A DNA stretch of 39,397 bases, taken from NCBI GenBank assembly GCA_020854215.1, contig JADZFY010000233.1, forward strand, positions 1 to 39,397, read 5' to 3'. This document shows positions 7,582-16,957 of this stretch, piece after piece (the first letter of the stretch is position 1; each line of letters opens with the position of its first letter). The DNA is from Chitinophagaceae bacterium. Its GTDB lineage: Bacteria; Bacteroidota; Bacteroidia; Chitinophagales; Chitinophagaceae. Position numbers and translations under genes: made by a program. The notes beneath the pieces were generated by a model. That model saw only the letters and a program-made list of their open reading frames with translations, was not told the origin of the DNA and did not search any database.

Positions 7582-8352
7582 ATGGATCTGCAAAATCGTT
7601 CAGTAGTAATAACCGGCTCAGGATCCGGAATAGGAAGAGCCTGCGCGCTTGAGTTTGCAAAGGAAGGCGCAAATATAGTTATAGCCGATATACAGCTTGA
7701 TGCCGCCCAAGAAACCGTAAGCCGCATCACCGCAGCAGGAGGAAAGGCTTTTGCCTGCGGGGTTGATGTTTCAAAACCGGATTCTGTAGCTGCATTGGTT
7801 AGTGAAACCATTAAGCAGTATGGAAAGATTGACGTGCTCGTCAACAACGCGGCCGTTCAGGTAAACAAAACAATCGTTGATACTTCTTTTGATGAATGGA
7901 ATAAGCAGATGTCGGTAAACGTTGGTGGCGTTTTTCTTTGCTCCAAATTATTTTTACCGTATTTAAAAAGTACCAAAGGAAATATTGTGAATATGTCTTC
8001 TGTAAATGGTTTTTTTGTTGAGCCTTCCTGTGCGGGATATTGCGCTACCAAAGCGGCTATCACTGGTTTAACAAAAGCAATGGCCATAGATCATGGCCCG
8101 GATGGTATTCGTGTTAATTGTATTTGTCCCGGATATATTGATGCCGGATTGGCCGAAGGTTATTTTCAAAGTCAGGCAAATCCTGCGCAGTCCCGCGCCG
8201 AAGCAGGGAAATTGCATGCACTATGGCGAATTGGAAAACCGGAGGAAGTTGCACAGGTTGCAATTTTCCTGGCAAGCGATCGGGCTTCTTTTGTAACAGG
8301 CTCTGCCTATGTAGTGGATGGTGGTTTTGGTTCCGGACTGCCACCAAAATAA
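7582..8352 (+). CDS. SDR-family NAD-dependent dehydrogenase
   Basis: A 256-residue classical short-chain dehydrogenase. The cofactor motif TGSGSGIG is at 11-18, and Asp36 after the second strand favours NAD over NADP. NNA lies at 88-90, and the catalytic Ser140, Tyr153 and Lys157 (YCATK) are intact. The C terminus TGSAYVVDGGFG is typical of the family. I start at 7582 (MDLQNRSVV) because the track start at 7540 lies inside the RraA gene and adds residues not seen in SDRs. Within this operon it could oxidise a free sugar or, by analogy with 2-keto-3-deoxy-L-fuconate dehydrogenase, a keto-deoxy acid made by the adjacent dehydratase. Specificity is not readable. Confidence 0.92.
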   Translation: MDLQNRSVVITGSGSGIGRACALEFAKEGANIVIADIQLDAAQETVSRITAAGGKAFACGVDVSKPDSVAALVSETIKQYGKIDVLVNNAAVQVNKTIVDTSFDEWNKQMSVNVGGVFLCSKLFLPYLKSTKGNIVNMSSVNGFFVEPSCAGYCATKAAITGLTKAMAIDHGPDGIRVNCICPGYIDAGLAEGYFQSQANPAQSRAEAGKLHALWRIGKPEEVAQVAIFLASDRASFVTGSAYVVDGGFGSGLPPK

Positions 8353-8397
8353 GTACAGCTTTTACCGAAACAGGATAACAAAAACAGTAAACAGGGT

Positions 8398-9375
8398 ATG
8401 CTCAAAATTCAGAAAGCGCGTGATTGGTTATTGGTCGTCTTAGTAAATTTTATTTGGGCAACTCAGGTACCGGTTATACGATTGATAGGAGACAAACTGG
8501 GCCCAATGACTATTGCGTTTGTTCCGATGCTGATAAGTACCTTACTATTTATTCCTTTTTTATGGGCAGAGAATAAAAATAGGAAAGAATCCGGCCGACG
8601 TACATGGAAGGATCTGAGATATTTTATTTTACCGGGGTTGATAGGCATATTTTTAATGCAATACCTCTATACACTCGGTTCCACATTGACGCTGGCGGCC
8701 AACGCGGGTATCATTACTTTAACTATTCCGGTTCTTGTCGTCATCTTCGCCTCTGTTTTGCTAAAGGAAAAATTTAATATTGTAAGGCTAATAGGTTTTG
8801 CAATTGCAATTGGCGGTGTGTTGTTAACTTCTTTATCAGATATTAGGGGAGCCCGATTCTCAGAAAGTATATATTTTAAAGGCAACCTTATTTTTCTTTT
8901 GGCATGCAGTTGCGCTGCCTTTTTTAATACCTACAGCAAGTTACTGGTTGACAAAAAATTTACAGAACTTGAAATACTGGTTTACAGTTCATTGGTAGGC
9001 AGTATAGCATGCATTCCTTTGTTGATTTGGGTGGAACCCTTTAGTTTTTCCGGAATTATCCGTTCGGGCAGCATAGCCCTTTGGAGTTTGCTGGAACTGA
9101 GTTTGATGGTATATGGTGTATCTATGCTGCTGTTTTTTTATATACTGAAGCGCATGGATGTTTCGCAGGCAATACTGGGAAACTATTTATTGCCGTTTTT
9201 TATTTCCATGCTGGGAATTGTTTTGCTGAATGAAAAGCTTACCGTTCCCATGCTTGCCGGTGGTATAGTAATTTTTGCCGGTACGCTTATGGTAACGGTT
9301 TACGAAAAGCAACTTTTGTTGTTTTTCACCGGAAGGACTAAAAGTGCGTCTTTTAAATCCGGAGAAACACAATAA
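8398..9375 (+). CDS. EamA/DMT-family transporter
   Basis: A 325-residue inner-membrane protein with about ten hydrophobic helices in two EamA repeats. The first includes NFIWATQVPVIRL and TLTIPVLVVIFASVLLKEKF. The second includes LLPFFISMLGIVLLNEKLTV, with the LxEK element that marks the end of EamA repeats. Family members move small metabolites such as amino acids, nucleosides or sugar derivatives. Its place between an SDR and a sugar-acid dehydratase suggests transport of a sugar or sugar acid (inference). It is 45 bp after the SDR and 52 bp before the dehydratase. Confidence 0.9.
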   Translation: MLKIQKARDWLLVVLVNFIWATQVPVIRLIGDKLGPMTIAFVPMLISTLLFIPFLWAENKNRKESGRRTWKDLRYFILPGLIGIFLMQYLYTLGSTLTLAANAGIITLTIPVLVVIFASVLLKEKFNIVRLIGFAIAIGGVLLTSLSDIRGARFSESIYFKGNLIFLLACSCAAFFNTYSKLLVDKKFTELEILVYSSLVGSIACIPLLIWVEPFSFSGIIRSGSIALWSLLELSLMVYGVSMLLFFYILKRMDVSQAILGNYLLPFFISMLGIVLLNEKLTVPMLAGGIVIFAGTLMVTVYEKQLLLFFTGRTKSASFKSGETQ

Positions 9376-9427
9376 ACAACTTCATATCCTGATAAATATT
9401 TGAATAACCGGTAAACATAATAAAAAA

Positions 9428-10549
9428 ATGAAAATTACAAATGTAACAGCTACTGTTCTGCGACTGCCTCAAATTTCAACTGCTGCAGACGGAACGCAGG
9501 ATGATTTGATAATAACAGTTGAAACAGATGAAGGCATTACCGGCTATGGTGAGGTGGATACCGCACCTTTTGTGGGCAAGGCGGTGGTAGACGCTTACAT
9601 GTCTCATGGAACCTGCTATGGACTTCGGGAAGTAGTTGTTGGGTATGACCCGTTTGACTATGAACAAATATGGAACGATATGTGGGCTAAAACGTATTAC
9701 TATGGCCGCAGCGGACCGGTAATGCATGTAATGAGCGGCATTGATATGGCGATATGGGATATAATGGGAAAGGCTGTGGGAAAACCCGTTCATAAATTAT
9801 TGGGAGGTAGTTATGCAGATAAAGTGCGGGCTTATGCCAGCGCCCTGATGCCCGATAGGACTGATGAGGTTAAGAAGATGACGGAGAAATATGTGTCGCA
9901 GGGTTACACGGCTATTAAATTTGGATGGGGCCCTCTGGGCTATGATGTTCATTATGATATTGAGTTGGTTAAAACTGCACGAAAAGCAGCAGGGGATCAG
10001 GTGGATATTATGATAGATATTGGAAAACGCTATCGCTTGAAAGAAGCGGTATACGTTGCCAAAGCATTGGAACAGTTAAATATTTACTGGCTGGAAGAAC
10101 CTTTACCCGCCGAAGATTATATTGGTTATAAAAGGCTCACAGCGTCAACAACGATGCGTATTGCAACAGGTGAGGAAGAAAGTGGCCGATTGGCATTTGC
10201 ACGGTTGATAAATGAAACCCATATTGATGTTGTTCAGCCGGATATGTCGCGCTGCGGCGGATTAACAGAAGCAAAAAAAATTGCGACGATGACAGCAGAT
10301 GCCAACATTCTTTGCGTACCCCATGCTTTTAAAACCGGAGTATTGGTTGCTGCTTCTCTACAATTTATTGCGGCTGTTCAGCATGCCCCATTTCTTGAAT
10401 TTTCTGTAACGGAGTCGGCTATCCGGAAGGAATTGCTGGTTAATCCGTTTGTACAAAAAGATGGGTTTGTTGAAGTGCCCCAAACACCCGGATTGGGTAT
10501 AGCCTTGAACCCCGAAATCATTCAGAAGTATGGTGCAGATATTAAGTAA
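9428..10549 (+). CDS. Enolase-superfamily (mandelate racemase/muconate lactonizing) sugar-acid dehydratase, copy 1
   Basis: A 373-residue MR/MLE protein of the enolase superfamily, members of which abstract the alpha proton of a carboxylate. An N-terminal capping domain (1-125) precedes the barrel. Candidate catalytic residues are Lys164 (TAIKFGWG), metal ligands Asp197, Glu223 and Glu249 (MIDIG, WLEEP, TGEEE), His299 (VPHAF) and Glu324 (FLEFS). The set and spacing closely resemble mandelate-racemase-type acid-sugar dehydratases. The second Lys of a KxK motif is replaced by Gly. The likely product is a 2-keto-3-deoxy sugar acid, which would feed the RraA and SDR proteins. Its paralogue at 30242-31393 is clearly related but divergent. 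Confidence 0.9.
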   Translation: MKITNVTATVLRLPQISTAADGTQDDLIITVETDEGITGYGEVDTAPFVGKAVVDAYMSHGTCYGLREVVVGYDPFDYEQIWNDMWAKTYYYGRSGPVMHVMSGIDMAIWDIMGKAVGKPVHKLLGGSYADKVRAYASALMPDRTDEVKKMTEKYVSQGYTAIKFGWGPLGYDVHYDIELVKTARKAAGDQVDIMIDIGKRYRLKEAVYVAKALEQLNIYWLEEPLPAEDYIGYKRLTASTTMRIATGEEESGRLAFARLINETHIDVVQPDMSRCGGLTEAKKIATMTADANILCVPHAFKTGVLVAASLQFIAAVQHAPFLEFSVTESAIRKELLVNPFVQKDGFVEVPQTPGLGIALNPEIIQKYGADIK

Positions 10550-10642
10550 ATACAAAAATGGTCTCTGCATTAATCTGGCTGTAACAAACGAGGGGATTGA
10601 AATATTGCCAAAATTTGAGCGCAGCTTTGAATAGTAAACAAT

Positions 10643-11566
10643 ATGTTTTACATGCATGAAAAAGTAAATTATAACCGATGGCCCAATTGTATACGGTTGA
10701 GTAATGATGAAATTGAATTAATTGTTACCACCGACATTGGTCCACGGATAATGAAGTTTGGATTTATTAACGGGCAAAACCTGCTTTACGCTGTGCCTGA
10801 ACATGCGGGTAAAACGGGTGGTGCCGAATGGCGTATTTATGGCGGACACCGGTTGTGGCTTGCACCAGAAGCTTTGCCATTCAGCTATAATCCGGACAAC
10901 GATCGGGTTGACTTTGAATTGCAGAATCAATACATCAAACTGGTTCAGGCAAAGGAAGTGCTTTCAGGTATTGTGAAAGAAATGGAAATCACAATGTCGC
11001 CGGTTAAAAACGAGGTGAAGGTTTTGCACCGGCTTGAAAATCGAAATTCACAGGAGGTGGAATTGGCTGCATGGGCTATTACGATGCTTTCCCCGGGGGG
11101 GAGAGCCATAATACCACAGGAACCTTATGGTGAGGGAGATGATTTTTTGTTGCCGGCCCGATCTTTAGCGTTGTGGCAGTATACGAAAATGAATGACCCG
11201 CGCTGGGTTTGGGGTGATAGGTATATTCAGGCTAAACAGAACCCTTTATTTACTTCAGAACAGAAAATTGGTGTAACAAACAAACAGGGGTGGACTGCTT
11301 ATTACCTCAACGGCGAAATATTGATAAAAAAATTCGATTTTGATCCTGCGGCGGTATATCCCGATTATAATTGTAATAACGAAACATACATTAATAAAAA
11401 CTACCTTGAAATAGAAACCCTTGGACCCTTAACAAAGTTGGCTCCGGGAGATAAAGTAGAGCATACAGAACATTGGCTCCTGGCAAAAGCAACACCAGAT
11501 GAAACAGACGAATCTATTGATGCTAATGTTTTACCAATCGCCAGTTCCTTTCAAATAGCAGGTTGA
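10643..11566 (+). CDS. DUF4380-family protein, galactose-mutarotase-like (copy 1)
   Basis: A 307-residue beta-rich protein without a signal peptide. DIGPRIMKFGF near residue 30, then WRIYGGHRLWLAPE near 65-78 and YNPDN, are the pattern I associate with DUF4380, related in fold to aldose 1-epimerases. His and Glu in GGHRLWLAPE are plausible ring-opening or binding residues (inference). It is last in the RraA-SDR-EamA-dehydratase operon, 93 bp after the dehydratase. A shorter paralogue at 32868-33665 sits in the second catabolic block and shares WRIYGGHR. Mutarotation of a sugar feeding a dehydrogenase would fit. An internal ATG at 10652 is an alternative start. Confidence 0.78.
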   Translation: MFYMHEKVNYNRWPNCIRLSNDEIELIVTTDIGPRIMKFGFINGQNLLYAVPEHAGKTGGAEWRIYGGHRLWLAPEALPFSYNPDNDRVDFELQNQYIKLVQAKEVLSGIVKEMEITMSPVKNEVKVLHRLENRNSQEVELAAWAITMLSPGGRAIIPQEPYGEGDDFLLPARSLALWQYTKMNDPRWVWGDRYIQAKQNPLFTSEQKIGVTNKQGWTAYYLNGEILIKKFDFDPAAVYPDYNCNNETYINKNYLEIETLGPLTKLAPGDKVEHTEHWLLAKATPDETDESIDANVLPIASSFQIAG

Positions 11567-11763
11567 AATTGCCGTTAAAACAAATCTACCCACCAGCGTT
11601 AGTATGGTGATTTCGCTGTAACGCGCTTTTATTATTTTCTCTTTTTATTTAATGCTGCTGCGGGTATAGTGACCTTCGTTGGGACTAACAATAAATTTTA
11701 TCCGGCTACATTAACCGGATTGGGAAAGAAAAATACTCATGGCATTTCCTGCACAAAAGAAAA

Positions 11764-11827
11764 GCAAGATCGGATACGGATTCAACAAGATGGTGTAACG
11801 ATGCTGTTTTGCAGGAAAGTACTTTTA
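11764..11827 (+). promoter_or_regulatory. Tandem AraC-type operator plus -7 box upstream of susC1
   Basis: GCAAGATCGGATA (11764-11776) and ACAAGATGGTGTA (11785-11797) start 21 bp apart and match the best motif copy at 9 and 10 of 13 positions. TACTTTTA (11820-11827), 7 of 8 to TAnnTTTG, starts exactly 35 bp after the second repeat. The start codon chosen at 11907 follows about 80 bp later. The rest of the 340-bp gap (11567-11906) holds no gene that I can see, only a small ATCCGG/CCGGAT hairpin at 11700-11720. Confidence 0.68.
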
Positions 11828-11906
11828 TAACATAAAACTGGAATATAGTTTACTGCTGCCGGTTTTAATGATGTTTTTAAGTTTAATACACTACAAAACA
11901 ATTGCT

Positions 11907-14900
11907 ATGAATTTCAAATTGTTAGCATTTTCAACTCCGCAAAAAGCATTCTTACTGCTGGTGGAATTTCTCTTTTTTTTCGGTTGCGTTTTTGCCCAGG
12001 CGGATTTTACGATAACGGGTAAAATCACTGATGAAGGAACACCGTTGGCAAACGTTACCGTTCAGGTCAGGGGCGGCAGTTCGGGTACAAGAACTGACGA
12101 ACAAGGAGCCTTTAACATTAGAGCGGCAAAAGGTCAGGTACTTGTGTTTTCGTATGTTGGGTATGAAACCCGGGAAGTAGTAGTGCGTGATCAGCGCACA
12201 ATTATTCTCAACCTTGCGAAAACGGAAGGTAACCTGCTTGATGATGTGGTTGTGGTAGGCTATGGCACAAGGAAAAAAGCAAATTTAACAGGCGCTGTAG
12301 CAACTATAACATCCAAACAATTGGATGATCGCCCCATTACCAATGTGTCGTCTGCATTACAGGGAACCATGTCGGGGGTTACCGTAGTAAACAATACCGG
12401 GCAACCGGGACGCGACCAGGGATCTCTTCGAATCAGAGGAATAGGTACGCTGGGTAACAGCGACGCTATGGTGGTAGTTGATGGTATGATATCGGATATG
12501 AATGATGTAAATCCCAGTGATATTGAAAGTATTTCGGTATTAAAAGACGCGGCTTCCGCTTCCATTTACGGATCAAGAGCTTCCAACGGAGTTATTCTTA
12601 TCACCACCCGAAAAGGGAAAGCAGGTGAAACACGGGTGCACTACAATACTTATGTAGGAAAACAGAAAGCTACCCGACTGCCCGATTATGTGGATTCGTG
12701 GCAGGCGGCAACGTTTTATAATGAAGCATTGCAGAACGAAGGGAAAAATGCCCGCTACACCGATGAAGAAATTCAGAAATTCAGAGATGGGTCAGACCCG
12801 GATAATTATTCCAATACCGACTGGTTAAAATTATTTTACAATGGCTCAGGTATTCAGCAAAACCACTATGTAGATGTAGTTGGCGGTGGTGAAAAAGTAC
12901 AAACAATGCTTTCCCTGGGGTATATGTCGCAGGATGGCATTGTGGAAAACACCGGGTTCAGCCGTTATACCTCACGATTTAAGATCAGTTCAAAGCTCGC
13001 ATCAAGATTGACGGTGAATGGAAACTTTGCCTATTCGTACGAAAACTTCCAGGAGCCAACCAATCCTTATATTAAAAATTTCGGAAGTGTGGTATGGCAA
13101 ATCAATCGCATCGGAAGAAATGTACCATATAAATATTCAAATGGTTACTATGGTTATTATGATGATGGCAATCCGATGGCATGGCTCGAATCGGGCAGTC
13201 AAACACGCAATCATACCCACAATCTGAATGGAATTGTAGACGCAGATCTCGAAATTGTAAATGGACTTCATTTTAAGCCAATGCTTGGATACAGATTAAT
13301 GCTCGGGCGGTCAAAATCATTTATTAAAGACATTCAATACTATAACTGGCGAAATGGAGAACCTACGTTTTCTCAGGGGCCAAATTCATTAACAGCTTTT
13401 AATGATGACAATTCTGTTATCACATTACAGGCTTTACTTCAATATGATAAAACCATAGGACGACACGATTTCAGGCTGCTGGGTGGCTATTCGCAGGAGT
13501 ATACCAGCTACAATTACCTGAGAGGATACCGGAAAAACTTTTTGAATAATTCACTAAGTGAATTGGACGCCGGCCCGATAGACGGACAGCAATCAAATGG
13601 CTCTTCATCAGAAATAGCACTGGAATCGGTTTTTGGCCGGCTTAACTATTCTTTTAACGAACGCTATTTATTTGAAGCAAACATCCGCTACGATGGTTCG
13701 TCGCGATTTGCAAAAGAGAACAGATGGGGAACCTTTCCGTCTTTTTCAGCAGGATGGCGCATTTCGGAAGAGAACTTTTTTTTACCACTCAGAAATGTGT
13801 TTTCAGAGCTTAAAGTAAGAGGATCATGGGGAAAACTGGGCAATCAAAATCTTGTTGGTAATTACCCGTATATTCCAACCATAGCCTCCGGACAGAATTA
13901 TGGTTTTGGTGGCAGTATTGCTTCGGGCGTTGCTCCTGTAAATGGCGCCAATACTAACATAAAATGGGAAACTACAACATCAACTGACATAGGACTCGAT
14001 GCCGTTTTTCTTAATGGGAAAATAAATTTTACCGCCGATTATTTTGTTCGCAATACAGACCAGGTATTGCTTGATATTCCTGTAGGAAGTGTTTACGGCT
14101 TTAGTCCTCCGGTACAGAATGCAGGATCTGTACAAAACAAAGGCTTTGAATTTGATCTTGGGTATCATGGACAGGCTAAGGATTTTACCTATGATATTAT
14201 GGCTAATGCATCATTCATCAAAAATACGGTAACCGATCTGGCGGGTACAGATCCGATTATCAATGGTTCTACATTTATGAAAGTGGGTTTACCTATCAAT
14301 TCTTTTTATGGTTACCAGACAGAGGGAATATTTCAAACACAGCAACAGGTTGATGACCATGCTGAGCAGAGTGGAGGAGATATTGCACCCGGCGACCTGA
14401 TGTATAAAGATCAGAATAAGGACAATGTGATAGATGGCGCCGACAGGGTTTATCTTGGAACCTATTTTCCCAAAGTAACATACGGGGTAAATATAGCAGT
14501 GGGCTGGAAAGGATTTGATTTGTCGGTTTTGTTGCAGGGAGCAGCGGGCGTAAAAGGTTTTGTAGAAGGAGAAGTGCTGGGATTGGTGAGCGATAAATAC
14601 GGAAAACCTACCAGCATTTACAAAGATCATTGGACTGCAGACCGTCCAACCGATAAGTTTCCCCGCCTTTGGAGTTCCAATACTCAAAATGACGCTGCAG
14701 CCAATCCTTCTTCTTTCTGGATACGCGGTTCGGGGTATATGCGTGTTAAGAATATTCAGTTTGGCTACACATTCAATGGCAAATGGCTGGGCAGAGCAGG
14801 CATTCAAAAGCTAAAAGTTTACTATAGCGGACAAAATACTTTCACCTTCAGCAACTTTTACAAATGGATTGACCCTGAGGCTCCGGCGGCAGAAAGTGGT

Positions 14901-14954
14901 TGGACGCATCCCCAGGTTTTGGTTAACACCATTGGTTTAAATCTTACCTTTTAA
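11907..14954 (+). CDS. SusC/RagA-family TonB-dependent outer-membrane transporter (SusC1)
   Basis: A 1015-residue SusC-like importer. A signal peptide ends near VFAQ. A carboxypeptidase-regulatory-like beta domain follows (FTITGKITDEGTPLANVTV), then the DDVVVVGYGTRKK segment and a plug with the SusC signature SISVLKDAASASIYGSRASNG. The remainder is a 22-strand-type barrel ending in aromatic Phe (IGLNLTF). There is no N-terminal STN/anti-sigma signalling domain, which fits control by the AraC protein instead. I start at 11907 instead of 11868 because the context attgctATGaa recurs at the susC2 start. susD1 follows 20 bp later. Substrate: probably oligosaccharides, identity unknown. Confidence 0.95.
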   Translation: MNFKLLAFSTPQKAFLLLVEFLFFFGCVFAQADFTITGKITDEGTPLANVTVQVRGGSSGTRTDEQGAFNIRAAKGQVLVFSYVGYETREVVVRDQRTIILNLAKTEGNLLDDVVVVGYGTRKKANLTGAVATITSKQLDDRPITNVSSALQGTMSGVTVVNNTGQPGRDQGSLRIRGIGTLGNSDAMVVVDGMISDMNDVNPSDIESISVLKDAASASIYGSRASNGVILITTRKGKAGETRVHYNTYVGKQKATRLPDYVDSWQAATFYNEALQNEGKNARYTDEEIQKFRDGSDPDNYSNTDWLKLFYNGSGIQQNHYVDVVGGGEKVQTMLSLGYMSQDGIVENTGFSRYTSRFKISSKLASRLTVNGNFAYSYENFQEPTNPYIKNFGSVVWQINRIGRNVPYKYSNGYYGYYDDGNPMAWLESGSQTRNHTHNLNGIVDADLEIVNGLHFKPMLGYRLMLGRSKSFIKDIQYYNWRNGEPTFSQGPNSLTAFNDDNSVITLQALLQYDKTIGRHDFRLLGGYSQEYTSYNYLRGYRKNFLNNSLSELDAGPIDGQQSNGSSSEIALESVFGRLNYSFNERYLFEANIRYDGSSRFAKENRWGTFPSFSAGWRISEENFFLPLRNVFSELKVRGSWGKLGNQNLVGNYPYIPTIASGQNYGFGGSIASGVAPVNGANTNIKWETTTSTDIGLDAVFLNGKINFTADYFVRNTDQVLLDIPVGSVYGFSPPVQNAGSVQNKGFEFDLGYHGQAKDFTYDIMANASFIKNTVTDLAGTDPIINGSTFMKVGLPINSFYGYQTEGIFQTQQQVDDHAEQSGGDIAPGDLMYKDQNKDNVIDGADRVYLGTYFPKVTYGVNIAVGWKGFDLSVLLQGAAGVKGFVEGEVLGLVSDKYGKPTSIYKDHWTADRPTDKFPRLWSSNTQNDAAANPSSFWIRGSGYMRVKNIQFGYTFNGKWLGRAGIQKLKVYYSGQNTFTFSNFYKWIDPEAPAAESGWTHPQVLVNTIGLNLTF

Positions 14955-14974
14955 ATTTTGCAAATCAAAAAATT

Positions 14975-16543
14975 ATGAAAAATAATTTCATTGCAGGAAT
15001 AAGTATCTTTTTATTGTTTTGTTCCGCTTGCAACAAAGATTTTCTTGATCGCCAGCCCCTTGACGAGTACAGTGAGTCAAGCCTCTGGTCTTCTGAAAAA
15101 GATGCAACCGCTGCGCTGAATGGCTGCTATAAAAACTGGGAAGACGGTACCTGGCTTACTTATATGGATTGTGCGTCTGACAATGCATATGACCCATATC
15201 CATGGGAAGGGTATATGGAATTGGGAAATATGAAGTTATTAACGCCTACCAATACCGGAAATCATAAATGGAACTTCAACACTATTCAGAAATGCAACTG
15301 GTTTTTAGCCAATGTGGATAAAACACCCATGGATGAGGAACTCAAGACCAGAATGAAAGCAGAAGCCCGGTTTTTAAGGGCATACAAATATTTTCTGATG
15401 TCGCAGTTGTATGGAGATGTACCGTTGGTTACAAATAACATTTCTACGGAAGAGGCCAATGAAATAGAAAGAACCTCAAAACAGGAAGTCGTAAAATTTG
15501 TACTTGATGAGTTGGGTGCAATTGCCGGCGATCTTCCGGATAGCTATTCAGGAAGCGATGTGGGAAGAATTACAAAAGGCGCCGCCTGGTCGTTAAAAGC
15601 AAGAACGGAATTGTTTAATGAGAAATATGAAGATTGCATTTCTTCCTGTAATCAGGTTATAGGAAAGTACAGCCTGTTTCCTGACTATACGGATATTTTC
15701 AGAATACAAAACGAAAACAATTCCGAGATCATACTGGATGTACAGTATATAGCGAACGATCTGCCACTATGGTCGTTAGGAGTTCTTGTAACAGAATCTC
15801 AGGGAGGATGGTGGTCTGTTGATCCAACACAAAGCCTTGTTGATGCTTATGAAATGCAAAATGGCAAACTCATTACTGAACCTGGCTCCGGGTACAATCC
15901 GGATGAACCATATAAAAACAGGGATCCAAGATTTGGGGCAACAATTATTGCACCAGGCTCCTGGTACGAGGGTAGCTATTTTGATCCGTTGAATCCTTCC
16001 GGGATAGACTATTATGCGGTATACAGTTATACAGGATATGCGCCCAAAAAATATACTTCCCACCTTTCTGATATTCCGGATATGTGGAATAGCGGACTGA
16101 ATATTCCGGTTATTCGCTATGCTGAGATATTGCTGACCTATGCTGAAGCCAAAATCGAACTAAACCAGATTGATGAATCGGTTTATAATGCTATAGATGA
16201 GGTAAGGTTACGTGCAGGTATGCCGGCAACAGATAAAAGCGTCTACAATACCCAGGCTAAAATGCGGGAGTTGGTTAGAAGGGAACGAAGAGTTGAGCTG
16301 GCTATGGAAGGACTTCGTTGGTTTGATGTACAACGCTGGAAAATTGGTGAGCAGGTAATGAATGGGCCTGTATTGGGGTCCAGGCTTGGTTCAGTTAATC
16401 CAAGTACCGGGGCACTTTCCCTAACCTCAGAACGGATACTATGTGAACAAAGGACATTTGATGCAAACAAGAATTATTTATGGCCTATTCCGCAGCATGA
16501 GATTGATATAAACAAGAAGCTTGTGCAAAATACAGGATATTGA
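14975..16543 (+). CDS. SusD/RagB-family surface glycan-binding lipoprotein (SusD1)
   Basis: A 522-residue lipoprotein. The N terminus has a hydrophobic core and a lipobox-like FCSAC with Cys19, then the family opening NKDFLDRQPLDEYSESSLW. The helical TPR-like core contains the family segment AEARFLRAYKYFL..YGDVPLV near 130-150. The C terminus LWPIPQHEIDINKKLVQNTGY is diagnostic for RagB/SusD. It caps the SusC1 barrel and delivers glycan. It lies 20 bp after susC1 and 20 bp before a strong intrinsic terminator, so susC1-susD1 is a two-gene unit without attached hydrolases. Confidence 0.95.
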   Translation: MKNNFIAGISIFLLFCSACNKDFLDRQPLDEYSESSLWSSEKDATAALNGCYKNWEDGTWLTYMDCASDNAYDPYPWEGYMELGNMKLLTPTNTGNHKWNFNTIQKCNWFLANVDKTPMDEELKTRMKAEARFLRAYKYFLMSQLYGDVPLVTNNISTEEANEIERTSKQEVVKFVLDELGAIAGDLPDSYSGSDVGRITKGAAWSLKARTELFNEKYEDCISSCNQVIGKYSLFPDYTDIFRIQNENNSEIILDVQYIANDLPLWSLGVLVTESQGGWWSVDPTQSLVDAYEMQNGKLITEPGSGYNPDEPYKNRDPRFGATIIAPGSWYEGSYFDPLNPSGIDYYAVYSYTGYAPKKYTSHLSDIPDMWNSGLNIPVIRYAEILLTYAEAKIELNQIDESVYNAIDEVRLRAGMPATDKSVYNTQAKMRELVRRERRVELAMEGLRWFDVQRWKIGEQVMNGPVLGSRLGSVNPSTGALSLTSERILCEQRTFDANKNYLWPIPQHEIDINKKLVQNTGY

Positions 16544-16563
16544 TATTGTACAATTGTTTTGAG

Positions 16564-16602
16564 AACAGGATAGCGTTAATGTTTTACCTATCCTGTTTTT
16601 TT
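16564..16602 (+). terminator. Rho-independent terminator after susD1
   Basis: AACAGGATAG (16564-16573) and CTATCCTGTT (16588-16597) form a perfect 10-bp stem around a 14-nt loop. A T-rich run (TTTTTATT) follows directly. It closes the susC1-susD1 unit. Confidence 0.92.
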
Positions 16603-16829
16603 ATTATCATAAGTAATGTAAGTAATGCTAAAACAATTTTAAAATCATCCGTTTTTCAAACAACGACCCAGTAAGCATATCTGATATTTTTTTTGAGTAT
16701 TGAAGGGCTTTTATACAGGCATTCATTTATTAAATACGAACCTACCCAACCGTTTATCTTAATTTATAATGCGTGTTACAAAAAAACCTGCGATTTCTCC
16801 AAAAAAGGGTATTCAAATATTTTGAGAGA

Positions 16830-16893
16830 ACAAGATAGGATAGCAATCGATCAATATTGTGTAAAAAAATGAAGGGTTCAGCAAATATTTTTG
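16830..16893 (+). promoter_or_regulatory. Tandem AraC-type operator plus -7 box upstream of susC2
   Basis: ACAAGATAGGATA (16830-16842) matches the best copy at 11 of 13 positions and TCAATATTGTGTA (16851-16863) at 9 of 13, with starts 21 bp apart. TATTTTTG (16886-16893), a perfect -7 box, starts 35 bp after the second repeat. The ATG at 16958 is about 64 bp beyond. I see no gene between the terminator at 16602 and this site. Confidence 0.73.
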
Positions 16894-16957
16894 TAGCATA
16901 GAGCCGGTACACTTTAGAGCCGGATGCTGTTTTAGGCTAAACACAAAAATAATTGCT

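Noticed and set aside
11700-11720. ATCCGG/CCGGAT hairpin as a terminator or riboswitch before susC1
   Set aside because: Six-bp stem with a 9-nt loop and no T tract, upstream of the predicted promoter; too weak to call.
14289-14807. 172-residue minus-strand ORF opposite susC1
   Set aside because: Antisense to the SusC barrel region and without any recognisable feature.
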